Shown piece by piece: positions 7,227 to 16,700 of a stretch of DNA of 40,293 nt; the stretch's first letter is position 1, and every line of letters starts with the position of its first letter. Location: positions 1-40,293 of the forward strand of contig NZ_JARJLM010000424.1 in the NCBI RefSeq assembly GCF_029335485.1, given 5' to 3'. Source of the stretch: Cupriavidus basilensis (GTDB lineage: Bacteria; Pseudomonadota; Gammaproteobacteria; Burkholderiales; Burkholderiaceae). The notes below the pieces were generated by a model. The model searched no databases. It was not told the origin of the DNA and worked only from the letters and a program-made list of their open reading frames with translations. Both the position numbers and the translations under genes were made by a program.

Positions 7227-9854
7227 TCAGTGCGAACGGGAATTCATACCACAATTTGCTGCGCAGTAGCCCTCCATGCCAGCCAAGTACACGCCATATC
7301 CGATCCAAATAGGAGAAGCAATCCGGCCTACAAGTCTGGTTGCTCCCCCGGCGGTACCTGCCTTGCCGCCACCTAAGGAATGGGCCACGACGCTAGGTAC
7401 AGCTGTTACGCTCTTCGCTCCCCCAAGACCTCTCGGTAGACCTACCATTGCCTTCGGAAAGGTCCCGCCAAGCCCTGTTAGTGCGATCTTGAATTCATCG
7501 CTGAGCGGATCGTAGGCGCGAATGCAATTGGCTAAACAGTCCATAAACGTCTGTTGACATCCAGTACCGTCGCATCCAGCGACCTGCGCAGGGGACTGCG
7601 GCACGGGTATTCTTTGAACAGAAGACTGAGCATGTGCATTGCCCACCATTCGGCCTAGCCAAGACTTGATCCAGGTCCACACACGCCGCCATACGCTCAC
7701 TTTCCCCATGCTGGATGAATCGGCGGTTGTCTGAACTGACGAAAACGGACTGATAGTACTGACTGCCTCAGTCGCTGCGGGCTGTAGCAAAAAAGCCTTC
7801 AGATGATGTGCTTCATCATATTCATAGCCGATGTAGGAGCTTTCTGGTCCCCGTACCGCGGTCAGAAATCCCAGTGCATTATATTCGTACGTAACTGTCT
7901 TTCCACCAACGTCATACCGTACGATCTGTCCTCGAGAGTTGTATTCGTATAGCTGACTGTTTCCATCGGCATCTATGACTTCCAATACTCGGCCCGCAGG
8001 GTCATAGCGCAATGCCCGGCCCTTTTTTCCTTCTGGGGTCGTCACACTCGCTAGATTACCCTGCTGGTCATAGGTAAAAGCCCATCGGCCCGCGGCGTTT
8101 CCATCGATAGTCTCCACTGTCGAGGCGAGTAGCCCTAGACTGTTATATGACCAAGCTGACCTGGCAATTGCTCCCGCCGGTTTGGCGCTCGTGCCCTGAC
8201 TCCCGTTACTGTCCGCAGTCGGGTACCAAGCGTAGCTAATCACCTGACCCTTGGCGTCGTAGTCAAAGCTATCTAACCGGCCAGGCGCCGCTACCTTGGC
8301 GGGCAGATTCCATGTCGGATGCCACTCGGTCGTCGTGGTCTTTGCGTCGGCCGTACCGTAGCCCTCGATCCGCTGGATCTCTCGCCCCTGGGCATCGTAA
8401 GCATAACGAGTGTCGCTGCCATTCCGATCAACTGTGCGGCTGACGTTGTTGCTGCTGTCGTACTGGATGGTGTTGAATGGATCGCCGATCGGACTGAACC
8501 CGGATCCGCCGGTGGGCTGACGTAGCGTGCCGGCCAACTGGTAATTGAACGTGCGTGTGAGCGCATTGCCATCGGTGACCAGTGTGGAATTGGCGCTGTA
8601 GCTGAACGACAGCTTGTCGACGCCACCCGTGTGCTCCTCGCTGGTGACAAATCCCGTGCTCGTGCTGTAGTTGTAGCGCGAAAAACGATTGCCGAGCTCG
8701 TCAGTAATTCCGGTTAGCCGTCCCGGCATATACGTCTGAAAATTGGGAATGTCCTCCCCATAGTGATACCGCCGCATTGATCCGTCCGGCCACGTAACGG
8801 TTGTACCCCCGTCGTTCGTGAGCCCATATCGAATCGTCGCGCCGTCAGGCGTGATGACGCTGATCAGATTGTTCGATGCGTCATAAGCAAAGGAGAGTCT
8901 AGCGCCGAACTGGTTCTGCACGCTCTCGAGAACGCCAGACCGTCCCCAAGGAGCCGCAGCGGTAACGCTAGTAGTATATGCCAGGGTCGTTGTCCAACCA
9001 TTGCGCTCGGTGACGGTCAACAAGCGTCCATTCGCATCGTATGCCTCAACGGTGTCGGTGGAGGCAGCATGATACTGCCAGGCTCCGACGCCCTTGTCAT
9101 CCGGACCCGCCAGGATATAGTCACGCGACTGACCGTCGGCCTGCAGCCATTGCTGACCACGTTGGAAGAACCTGACCAACGACGCATCCTCACGCCTAGC
9201 CATGATGGTGCCCTCATTGGCAAGCATGGGATTCAACGCGCGTTGCCAATTGTGAAACCATGTATTGCTGATCGATCCGACATTCGAGCCATATTGGGCG
9301 GTGTCGGAACGATACGTGCGCTGAAAAGTGAGCGGATGCGGCCCTGAGGATTGAAAGTCGGGGCTTTCGACTTGGACCTTCTGCCCAGTCAGCGGCGAGA
9401 TGGGATTTCCTACCGGACAAGCGTTTGCCGTTTGCTGCGGCAGATCAGGACATTGCTCCTCCATGGGCAAGCTCGGATTCCGACTCCACGACGCGTTATA
9501 TGTTCTCCGGATTGGCGCGATGCAAAGCTCCTTTTGGCCAATGTACTTGCCTCTGACGTCTCGCACATAGCCGGGCGCCATGGGCTGGCCTCCGATCAGC
9601 GGTTCGCACCAATACCAAAGGTGTCCCGGCTCAGGCGGATACACATATCGGAAAGTATATTCTGGTCCCCAGCTACCATCGAAGTGCGTGCAGGCCTGTT
9701 GTGGGGTGCTGTACATTGGGCCCTGGCCGTGGGCATATGCAGTGCCGTATGGCTCTGCCCACCAAACCTTGATTGGTGGAGACGCAATCGCCATCCCGCA
9801 AGCAAAATTCAGGGCCGCTGCGACAGCAAGCAGCCAAGACGACTTCCCAACCAC
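7227..9854 (-). CDS. secreted RHS/YD-repeat protein with DUF6531-like head
   Basis: This 875-residue protein starts with a signal peptide (1-25, cleavage near 'AIA-SPP'). The secreted head carries paired Cys and Trp residues ('YWCEPLIGG'). A DUF6531-type entry segment ('NPISPLTGQKVQVESPDF', then 'LTFQRTYRS') starts at about residue 147. A run of YD/RHS repeats reaches to about residue 690 ('YDASNNLISV', 'YAYDAQGREIQRIEG', 'YEYNSRGQIVRYD', 'YEYNALGFLTAV'). The usual core-closing motif DPxGL and a recognisable toxin domain are absent. Instead the tail has a Cys-rich 'CLANCIRAYDPLSDEF' segment and a glycine-rich hydrophobic end ('GRIASPIWIGYGVYLAGMEGYC'). The start is a GTG with 'aaggg' at good spacing. 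Rhs proteins form shell-like cocoons, often in contact-dependent antagonism; here that role is uncertain. Confidence 0.88.
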   Translation of the reverse strand: MVGKSSWLLAVAAALNFACGMAIASPPIKVWWAEPYGTAYAHGQGPMYSTPQQACTHFDGSWGPEYTFRYVYPPEPGHLWYWCEPLIGGQPMAPGYVRDVRGKYIGQKELCIAPIRRTYNASWSRNPSLPMEEQCPDLPQQTANACPVGNPISPLTGQKVQVESPDFQSSGPHPLTFQRTYRSDTAQYGSNVGSISNTWFHNWQRALNPMLANEGTIMARREDASLVRFFQRGQQWLQADGQSRDYILAGPDDKGVGAWQYHAASTDTVEAYDANGRLLTVTERNGWTTTLAYTTSVTAAAPWGRSGVLESVQNQFGARLSFAYDASNNLISVITPDGATIRYGLTNDGGTTVTWPDGSMRRYHYGEDIPNFQTYMPGRLTGITDELGNRFSRYNYSTSTGFVTSEEHTGGVDKLSFSYSANSTLVTDGNALTRTFNYQLAGTLRQPTGGSGFSPIGDPFNTIQYDSSNNVSRTVDRNGSDTRYAYDAQGREIQRIEGYGTADAKTTTTEWHPTWNLPAKVAAPGRLDSFDYDAKGQVISYAWYPTADSNGSQGTSAKPAGAIARSAWSYNSLGLLASTVETIDGNAAGRWAFTYDQQGNLASVTTPEGKKGRALRYDPAGRVLEVIDADGNSQLYEYNSRGQIVRYDVGGKTVTYEYNALGFLTAVRGPESSYIGYEYDEAHHLKAFLLQPAATEAVSTISPFSSVQTTADSSSMGKVSVWRRVWTWIKSWLGRMVGNAHAQSSVQRIPVPQSPAQVAGCDGTGCQQTFMDCLANCIRAYDPLSDEFKIALTGLGGTFPKAMVGLPRGLGGAKSVTAVPSVVAHSLGGGKAGTAGGATRLVGRIASPIWIGYGVYLAGMEGYCAANCGMNSRSH

Positions 9855-10208
9855 TAGTAGACCCTTTTATGTGCACTTCTGATGCTGCAACGTTGAATGC
9901 GCGAATGAGTGTAAGGGCCTGCGGCCAAGTGAATGCATTGTGCTATTTACATCTGAAGTAAATGTAATTTATATCAGTCACGCACTATCAGTGCCAGCAA
10001 TAGGATCAGGTGCTCCAGCCCGAGCTGGACTCAGTCGCTTCCGGCCACCCGACCGCCCCACGGGCCACCCCACAGAAGATCCTCACCCCGTACAAACCAT
10101 CCCCTAATACAGACCATGGCTGGCCTACGGGCCAGGGAGGTCTGTTCGCTTCGTGGCGGCTGACAGTCATCGTACGCACTTCCAGACTGCATCGTTGTAC
10201 ATCCGAGC
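9855..10208. other. gap upstream of the Rhs gene, no gene seen
   Basis: Short open frames occur on both strands (an 82-codon minus frame at 10006-10254 is the longest), but none shows a family motif or a ribosome site. The stretch carries an inverted repeat TTACAT-N9-ATGTAA at 9947-9967, about 95 bp upstream of the Rhs start. That repeat could be part of its control region. Confidence 0.35.
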
Positions 10209-10460
10209 AAGTCAGGAATCCTAGACCTGTTCTTTTTGGGCGATCTGGCGGCAATGTTCAATCCGAATCTGAGGGGGTGGCAGCAGTACTACGGCCCCTT
10301 CCATGGCTCGGCGATGTCGGTGATTTGGAAACACATGAATGACTATCTGGCGCGCTGGATGATGCGCAAGTACAAGACTCTCGCCCGCCATAAAACGCGG
10401 GCGAGACACGCCCTCGGGCGGCTTGCGCGTCGATTCCCGACTGCCTTCGTGCATTGGTGA
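10209..10460 (+). pseudogene. group II intron-encoded reverse transcriptase/maturase, C-terminal remnant
   Basis: The last about 80 codons of a group II intron protein are visible. They cover the maturase (X) domain with 'FNPNLRGWQQYYGPF', 'MNDYLARWMMRKYK' and the closing 'LARRFPTAFVHW', followed by a stop. These match the family pattern 'NP.LRGW..YY....' and '...FxHW'. The reverse transcriptase palm and the start are missing, and no upstream intron sequence can be recognised, so the 5' end was deleted. Immediately downstream lie the intron RNA domains V and VI, which supports the identification. Confidence 0.8.
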
Positions 10461-10490
10461 ATGGGATGTCTTCCTGCGGTTGGATGATGG

Positions 10491-10563
10491 GAGCCAGATG
10501 AGTCGAGAGGCTCACGTCCGGTTCTGCGAGAGGCTGGGTGTGAAACTCCCCTAGTCTACTCAC
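10491..10563 (+). ncRNA. group II intron RNA domains V and VI and 3' splice end
   Basis: Domain V is 10491-10524, exactly 34 nt. GAGCC pairs with GGTTC at the base, AGC is at the start (catalytic triad), and the upper stem TGAGTC/GGCTCA is capped by a GAGA (GNRA-type) tetraloop. It is followed by a domain VI-like stem and an intron end of the 'CTACTCAC' type near 10563, after which an IS transposase reading frame resumes. With the 5' part of the intron gone it cannot splice by itself. Confidence 0.8.
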
Positions 10564-11036
10564 CCGTATGTCCGCACCGCCCAGGGCCGGTTGTACTTGG
10601 CAGTGGTGCTGGACCTCTACTCACGCTGGGCCATGGCACCGGCCATGCCGACGGCCCTGATCATGTCCTCGCTGGAAATGGGCGCTACAGCAGCGTCGTC
10701 CGCGCGGGGGCTGGTGCTCCACTCGGATCGAGGTAGTCAGCTAGCGCCGAGTACCAGGCCATGTTGGCGTGCCACGGCATCGTTTGCAGCATGAGCCGCA
10801 AAGGCAGCTGCCGGGATAACTCGCCGATGAAACGCTTCTTCCTGAACCTGAAAATGGAGCGGGTGTGGCAGCGGCGCTATGCCAATCACGCGGAGGCTCG
10901 ACGTGACATTACCGAGTAAATCGTGTGCTTCTACAATTCTGTGCGCTTGCACTCAACCCTTGGCTATGTCTCGCCTAGCGCTTACGAGGCCAAGCCGACA
11001 GCAAAACAACCTATCAGCCTGTCCGAAAAGACTTGA
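10564..11036 (+). pseudogene. IS3-family transposase (OrfB) C-terminal remnant
   Basis: The reading frame starts right at the intron 3' end with 'YVRTAQGRLYLAVVLDLYSR', the rve integrase core carrying the second-strand aspartate. It continues with 'GLVLHSDRGSQ' (second Asp of the DDE triad). A frameshift occurs near 10741, after which 'EYQAMLACHGIVCSMSRKGS' and 'DNSPMKRFFLNLKME' (the region of the catalytic Glu) follow in another frame. A TAA at about 10918 interrupts it, and the final 'FYNSVRLHSTLGYVSPSAYE' box follows before the stop at 11034. Both disabling mutations and the lack of the 5' half show it is dead. The IS end is probably near 11044. Confidence 0.85.
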
Positions 11037-11044
11037 CCACTACA

Positions 11045-11528
11045 TCACAACATCTTCTGTCGCGAGAGGCGCAGTGTTCGCGAACCTTGATTGGGCACAA
11101 GGATTGCCCCTATCCAGAAGTGCACGTTGCCCTTATTCGAGGCTCAAGCGCCCCATACTAGAGAGCAAGAGACCCTGAAAGAGGATGTGGCCCGGTTTCG
11201 AAATGAGGTGCTGGAACTAGAAGACAAGCTGGCTGCCTGCGATACTGTGTACGCCGAGCTTGTCATTCGAGCCCGAGCGCATGAACGGGGCCACTTGCCG
11301 GATGGGCGAAGAAGGGCGCCAGCTAGCAAAGCCGAACAATGCAAGGCTCTTTCGATTGTCGGACGCGAACCGCAACTGCTAGCAAGAAGGCTGTCCTAGT
11401 GGGAGGCAAATGTGTCCCCGGCCAGTGCGGTTCGCGTTTGTATTCAACGGCCGGAGAGGACGTGGCATGACCCCACCCGGCGCTGAGCGCAAGGGGGCGA
11501 CACGGCGGTACCCTTGGCATGCATTCAG
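11045..11528. other. gap with one doubtful reading frame
   Basis: A plus-strand frame from 11091 to 11399 (102 codons) contains a short heptad-like stretch ('LKEDVARFRNEVLELEDKL') that could form a coiled coil. It lacks a ribosome site and a known domain, and it lies between IS debris and the 3' end of the convergent 683-aa gene. It may be another fragment of an accessory gene. No other signal was seen. Confidence 0.3.
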
Positions 11529-13580
11529 CTACGCCACCTTCACTTTCCTAACGTGCTGAACAAAACTACAGCGCTGCAGGAAGGCCTCTACGTCGCGTCC
11601 GTGCGTTGGCATTGTGATGACTGGACTACGCATCAGGCCCATAGAATCAGACTCGTCGAATCTTGGCATAGTGCTGTCTAGAGTGGTGATGCAAGCCTTA
11701 TAGGCTTCGGCCTTGGGAGGGTGTTTCAGCGCCCGAAGGAATGCGTCGGCATCAGCGAGCCCCCCTTTTCGGAAATCAACGTGATACTCGACCTCTCGGT
11801 CGTCTTCATCAAAACCTCCGCCGAAGTTGCTGTAGCCGGTCAATAGGGCGTTGTACAGGGTGTCCGTGTGCACGAAGTAGGGTTGCTGGGCTCGCTCCCC
11901 CTCGAGCAGGAACGAATTTGAGAGTACGATTGCTACGACCCGTTCGATTTTCGGGATGGTAACCGTCGGGTGCGTTCGCTCAACCCACGACTTGACGACC
12001 TCGGGATTCGATGCAAGATACTCCTTCTTTCTCAGCACCTGCCTAATCTTGTCCTGAAGGTCCTCGTGAGTGGTCCAGAACTCAAACGCCTCTGCGGGGT
12101 ATCCGACAGCGCGGCATTCGAGCACGAAGAGGGTGTGGTCAATAATGAATGCCGCATCCACATCGCCAATGGCGTCGTCCGGGACATTTAGGCGCGGGCC
12201 GAGTGGGAGATATCGGAAGGCGGGGTTCTCAACAACGGGTAACTTGGCTAGCATGAGGTGAACCATCTCTTCATATCGATGGCCTTTGTCGGAAAATTTC
12301 CCGTCACCATCCTTGTCGCCCTTTCCCCAGTCCGCGACAAGGCGCATCAAGTGACCGCATTGAAGCGGCCACCACATTGGCAAAAAGCCAGCTTTGGTTT
12401 CGAGCAGAGGCCGTGTCCAGAGCGTTTGATGTTGACCCTTATACGTTAGGAAGTTGATGACCGTTTTTGCTTCGACGGGTTGGATGCCTAAAGCCTCGCA
12501 TAGAGCGCTGTTTAATTGGTCGGCCTGCAAGCAGGTGACAGGCGGCCTGGAGTGATGGCCGAGGCTATCGTAGTCGTCTTCCGCTCGGATCTGGTCGGTT
12601 TGTATGAGCAATGCAAGACAATACCACGCATGCAAAACTTGTTGATATGTAATCCCCTTTAGCGAGGGATGGGACTCCTTGAGAAAATCCTCTACGTATG
12701 TATTAATTTGCGCTGTTTGCGAAACGGCAAGCTCTACCGCCATTCGATATTGCTCCTCAGGGAGGGCATCGATTGTCGTGACCACAAGGCGCTCGGCATT
12801 GGAGTCAGAATTTTCCCATGCCAAGATGCGCCTTTCTCCCAGACGATGGCGAAGGTTAAGCTCCTTCAGTTCTCTGGTATCGCGTCCAATGGAGACCTGC
12901 CGACGCTGAAGGTCAACACTCGCCATCTGCTCCAACGTAGACGCTGTCTTGTCGATGAAGTAGCGACCTGGCGGCCGAGAGTCCACATGCACGCTGGCAC
13001 CTCCCCAAAGGACCGCGTGCCACTGTTTTCGTAGCATCTCGAGTCCGGTACCCAACCTGAGTGCTTCCGCCGCTACGCCATCGATGCTGACTACCTCGGG
13101 TTGGTCGCCGCCCCCCCCGAAGCCCTTCCCTTCGCGCGCATGGCGAAGTACGTGTTTGGCTCCATCAATGATGGCCTGCAAGACCTCATCCGGTGTGAAG
13201 GCGTTTCCGTGCTGGTCGGTCGCCGTCCGTTGGGTGGTCAACGCCTCCTGGGTGATTTCTGTAACATCGGCGAGTGCACTCCAATAGTCGGCAAACAGTG
13301 CAAGCTGCTGCTTGTGCGCGAACGTAGCCACCGCCTTGGCCATCTCTTCATAGCTGAAGCGCGGACTGCGCTTCTCCATCTCCACTAACGTAGCGAAGAG
13401 CCGCTGCACCCTTGCTGCAACGAGTACACCGAAATTTCGCACATGAAGGTCTTCAGGAGAGTCGTCATGATATGACAAGAAAGCTTGATGAAATGCTGAC
13501 TCATCGAAACCTCGCTCCATTGGGTCAGGGGCGCGTCGCGGCTCGCCTTGGCGTACACGTAGTATTGAGATGAAGCGCAT
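11529..13580 (-). CDS. uncharacterised 683-aa protein with PD-(D/E)XK nuclease-like core
   Basis: I do not recognise a named family. The protein is soluble, without signal peptide or membrane segments. In its C-terminal third it shows the signature order of the restriction-endonuclease fold: an acidic helix 'RYEEMVHLM' (about 436-444), a beta hairpin 'IGDVDAAFIID' with Asp 473 and 475, and 'LFVLECRA' with Glu 488 and Arg 490. An Arg replaces the usual Lys of E-x-K, so catalysis would be altered unless another base substitutes. The N-terminal 400 residues are mostly helical and contain a glycine run 'GFGGGGDQ'. ATG 13580 has no clear ribosome site; ATG 13520 is an alternative start. It stands alone between IS debris and the RTX operon, a setting typical of defence or mobile-element genes. 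Confidence 0.75.
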   Translation of the reverse strand: MRFISILRVRQGEPRRAPDPMERGFDESAFHQAFLSYHDDSPEDLHVRNFGVLVAARVQRLFATLVEMEKRSPRFSYEEMAKAVATFAHKQQLALFADYWSALADVTEITQEALTTQRTATDQHGNAFTPDEVLQAIIDGAKHVLRHAREGKGFGGGGDQPEVVSIDGVAAEALRLGTGLEMLRKQWHAVLWGGASVHVDSRPPGRYFIDKTASTLEQMASVDLQRRQVSIGRDTRELKELNLRHRLGERRILAWENSDSNAERLVVTTIDALPEEQYRMAVELAVSQTAQINTYVEDFLKESHPSLKGITYQQVLHAWYCLALLIQTDQIRAEDDYDSLGHHSRPPVTCLQADQLNSALCEALGIQPVEAKTVINFLTYKGQHQTLWTRPLLETKAGFLPMWWPLQCGHLMRLVADWGKGDKDGDGKFSDKGHRYEEMVHLMLAKLPVVENPAFRYLPLGPRLNVPDDAIGDVDAAFIIDHTLFVLECRAVGYPAEAFEFWTTHEDLQDKIRQVLRKKEYLASNPEVVKSWVERTHPTVTIPKIERVVAIVLSNSFLLEGERAQQPYFVHTDTLYNALLTGYSNFGGGFDEDDREVEYHVDFRKGGLADADAFLRALKHPPKAEAYKACITTLDSTMPRFDESDSMGLMRSPVITMPTHGRDVEAFLQRCSFVQHVRKVKVA

Positions 13581-13585
13581 AGAGA

Positions 13586-13781
13586 TTATTTATGTTTTTG
13601 AAGAAAAGTCGATATGACCAGTCGCTCGACCGAGGCGATGCCTTCAATGAGGCCCCAGTCGTCTCGAGCGCGACCGGCTTGCCACAGTCCTTCAAGGTAC
13701 CCCCCATGAGTGAGTCCGGGGCCTCGAACCGGCGCATCGCGGTATCTGGGGGAGCCAATCGGGCAAGTACAGGACCCAAAA
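13586..13781 (-). pseudogene. possible short coding remnant between the RTX gene and the nuclease-like gene
   Basis: A minus-strand frame (about 65 codons) reads 'GLWQAGRARDDWGLIEG' and 'SVERLVISTFLQKH' before a stop at 13586, which looks protein-like. No proper start is present: only a TTG inside the end of the RTX gene is available. It may be the tail of a lost gene or chance. Confidence is low. Confidence 0.25.
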
Positions 13782-16700
13782 TCATCGCCAATTGGCCGCA
13801 ATGACCGGTGTGAGCGCTGCCTGATAGTTGCTGGGCAACGTCACCTGCCCGGCGGCGGGCGGATTGAAACTGGCCATCGCCTGCACTAGCAACTCCACCT
13901 GGGTGTCGCGCAGCACCTTCCCACTGGCGGTCCGCATCTCTTCCACGTGATAGGCACCGCCCTGGTACCAATCTCGCATCAACATCCGGTCCGCCGTGCC
14001 GATAATGCTCACCTCCAGGTCATTGCCCACGTGGCGGAACCACAGCTGGTTCTCGGCAATATCATTGCCGAGAACCAGCACGTCGGTATTCCCCGGCGTG
14101 GCGTCGTTCTCCAGGATGGTGTCGACACCATATCCCCGCCCAAAGACGTAGGTGTCGTTCCCCGTGCCACCGGCGAGAACGTCATTCCCGGTGCCGCCAT
14201 CCAGCAGGTCATTGCCTTCGCCACCGTCCAGGTAGTCCTGGCCGGCACCGCCATAGAGCCGATCATTGCCAGACTCGCCCCAAAGCCTGTCGTCACCACC
14301 CTCCCCATAGAGGGTGTCGTCGCCTTGCTGGCCGTACAGGTAATCGCCATCATCGCCTCCGTACATGACGTCGTTGCCAGCGCCCCCAGCCATCTGATCG
14401 CGTCCTGCCAGGCCCCATAGGACGTTGTCCCGGTCGTCACCCTGAATAAGATCCGAGTTGTTGGAGCCGACCACATTCTCGAAATTCCGGAAGGTGTCGG
14501 TGGAGACCACATTGCCCGAGACGTCCTTTTCCTGTGTGGTGCCGAGGCCCATCTGGATGCTCACTCCGCCAGGCCCTACCCCTGGGGTGGGCGGGAGGAG
14601 CGCGATCTTTTCGCGGCTCTCATACGACAACGTGTCAATGCCTGCACCGCCGTCAAGGGTGTCATTACCAAGGCCACCGTCAATCTGGTCGTCCCCGTCC
14701 CCACCACTCAGCGTATCGTTCCCCGCGCCGCCAAATATCACGTCGTTGCCGGCACTGCCAACCAGCGTATCCGCTGCAGCCGTTCCGAGCATCGTTCGAC
14801 GCTGATTACTGGACAGCGTTATGCCATCCATTCCCGGCATCTTGCTGATTGCCTCGTCGCCGCTGAGGAAGTACGCCGCCCATTCGCCCCAGGACTGGCC
14901 GTTGTTAATAGCACCAAGCCCCCACGAAATCTCGTTCTCGCTTGGCTCCCGCCCCACAGCCTGCCGGTAGACAAGCTGGATGAACTCGTCGTCGTTCATA
15001 TTCCCAAAACGCTCAAAAAACTCCTGCGAGTTCGCTAGCCCCATGGCAATCCATCGGTAGCCCGATCCGCGATTGAGAACTGCCAGGCCGTCCTCCAGAC
15101 CGCTGGGGTCCACCCCTCGTCCAAGAATCCCGCGATACAGGCGGTCGATCCCAAGTACGCTTGGGTCCGATATCCACAGGCCCTGCTGCACCACATCCCT
15201 GGTCATCCCCTTGAGTTCGTCATGGTTGGCAAACCAGAGCAACAGTTCCCCCTTGCTCATGCCCTTGTACATTCCGGCCATGCGGTCCAGGATCTCGCCA
15301 TTGCTTCCCGGACGGCGTAGCACGTTCCGAAAGAGCGCCTCAATCAACGCCTGATTGTCCAGCGATCCGTACTTCGCCATAAACTCACCGGAGTTCGCCA
15401 CACTGTTCGCCCACGCGACCGGTGTCATGCCCCCCTCCAGATTGGCCACGGCCCACGCCAGTCCACCTGGGTCGGGAACACGGCCAAGAGCGACCTCGTA
15501 CATCCGGTAGGCGAGCGCGGCATGGCCATTGACATCCATATGCAAACGTCCATCGAGGAACTTGATCTCCTCGATGTTAACAAGCGTATCGCGGCCCTTG
15601 GCACCCTGGACGCTGTATTCGCCCAACCTGGCATCCCATCGAATCTGAAAATTCTTGTGAAAGCCGGCATAGGTCACCCTATCGTAACCGTCCCCACCAT
15701 CAATCGTGTCATTGCCACCATTGCCATCGAAGATATTGTTCTCCGCGCCGCCCTTAAGGACATCGTTGAACTTCGTGCCGATGAAATTCTGGACGTTCAT
15801 CAAGCGGTTTCCGAGGCTGTCGAGTCCGATCATGACCTCAAAGTTCTCCAAAGAGCCTGGATCATCCTCGCGAGGACGCGTCTCGGTGCCCATCGTCTGC
15901 CCAACGGTGATACCGAATGCCAGGTCCGCATAGGAAACGGTATTCTGGCCGCCGTCTCCGTTGACGTAGTACTGTCGGCCTGCGATCACGAACGTATCGT
16001 TACCGCTGCGACCCAACAACACGCTGCCACGCTCGCCACCGATCAACGTATCGCCCGCCTGTGAGGCGGTGAGGCCATTCACGTGAACCTGTCCGTCGAA
16101 GAGGTCTTCATGAGCAATGCTGTGTGTCCCCGCAACCCCATCGAATGAAAGACGTTCCACGCCAGTGATATTGGCAAATAGGTCCAGGGCTTCGGGAGCG
16201 GTGCCGATCAGGCGGATCGTCCCACCCGCCGACGTGCTGATCAAGGTCCCCCCCTCGCCGTCATTGCTCACAACCGCACTACCGCTGCCGTCGACGATCT
16301 GGACCTGGTCACCCTTGCGTCCGGCTGTGAAGTTCGAGACCGTCGCCCGCGACCAACTGGTGAGCGCGATGTTGTCGACCCCTCCGCTTGCCACAAACGC
16401 CTCGTACCCTTGGCCCGCGATCAGCAGGTTATAGCCAGTCTCGGCCACGATTGTCTGCCCATCGGCACCTGCATACACTCTGCTGTAGCCCGCGGACTGC
16501 GCAATGGCGCTGAGCAGGAGGTCACCCGCTGCCTTAAGCTTAGCCATCGGCTGAAGTAACGCGCCATAAGCCTTGAACGTGTCGGCAGCAAAGTCGGCCT
16601 CCATCGGCCCAGCAAAGGTCAGACCGTTGGAGAGATGTCCCGTCAACGAGATATTGGCGGGAATCAAGTCATTGAGTTCGGTCTGCAGGGCTGCCATGCG

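Larger units (their letters stand above)
10209..11044 (+). mobile_element. composite remnant: group II intron 3' part inserted in an IS3-family element
   Basis: The intron end (10563) joins the transposase reading frame in phase, so the intron had inserted within the transposase gene. The left part of both elements is lost. The right end of the IS is probably at the 'TGTCCGAAAAGACTTGACCA' segment around 11020-11044, which resembles IS3-family terminal sequences. No partner inverted repeat was found on the left. Confidence 0.65.

Noticed and set aside
10006-10254. An 82-codon minus frame upstream of the intron remnant
   Set aside because: It overlaps the intron-protein remnant, has no family features, and the region is a junction between deleted elements.
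14150-14790. Regular short repeats that might suggest a CRISPR array
   Set aside because: The periodicity is 27 bp in frame and encodes GGxGxDxLx nonapeptides of the RTX protein; there are no unique spacers.
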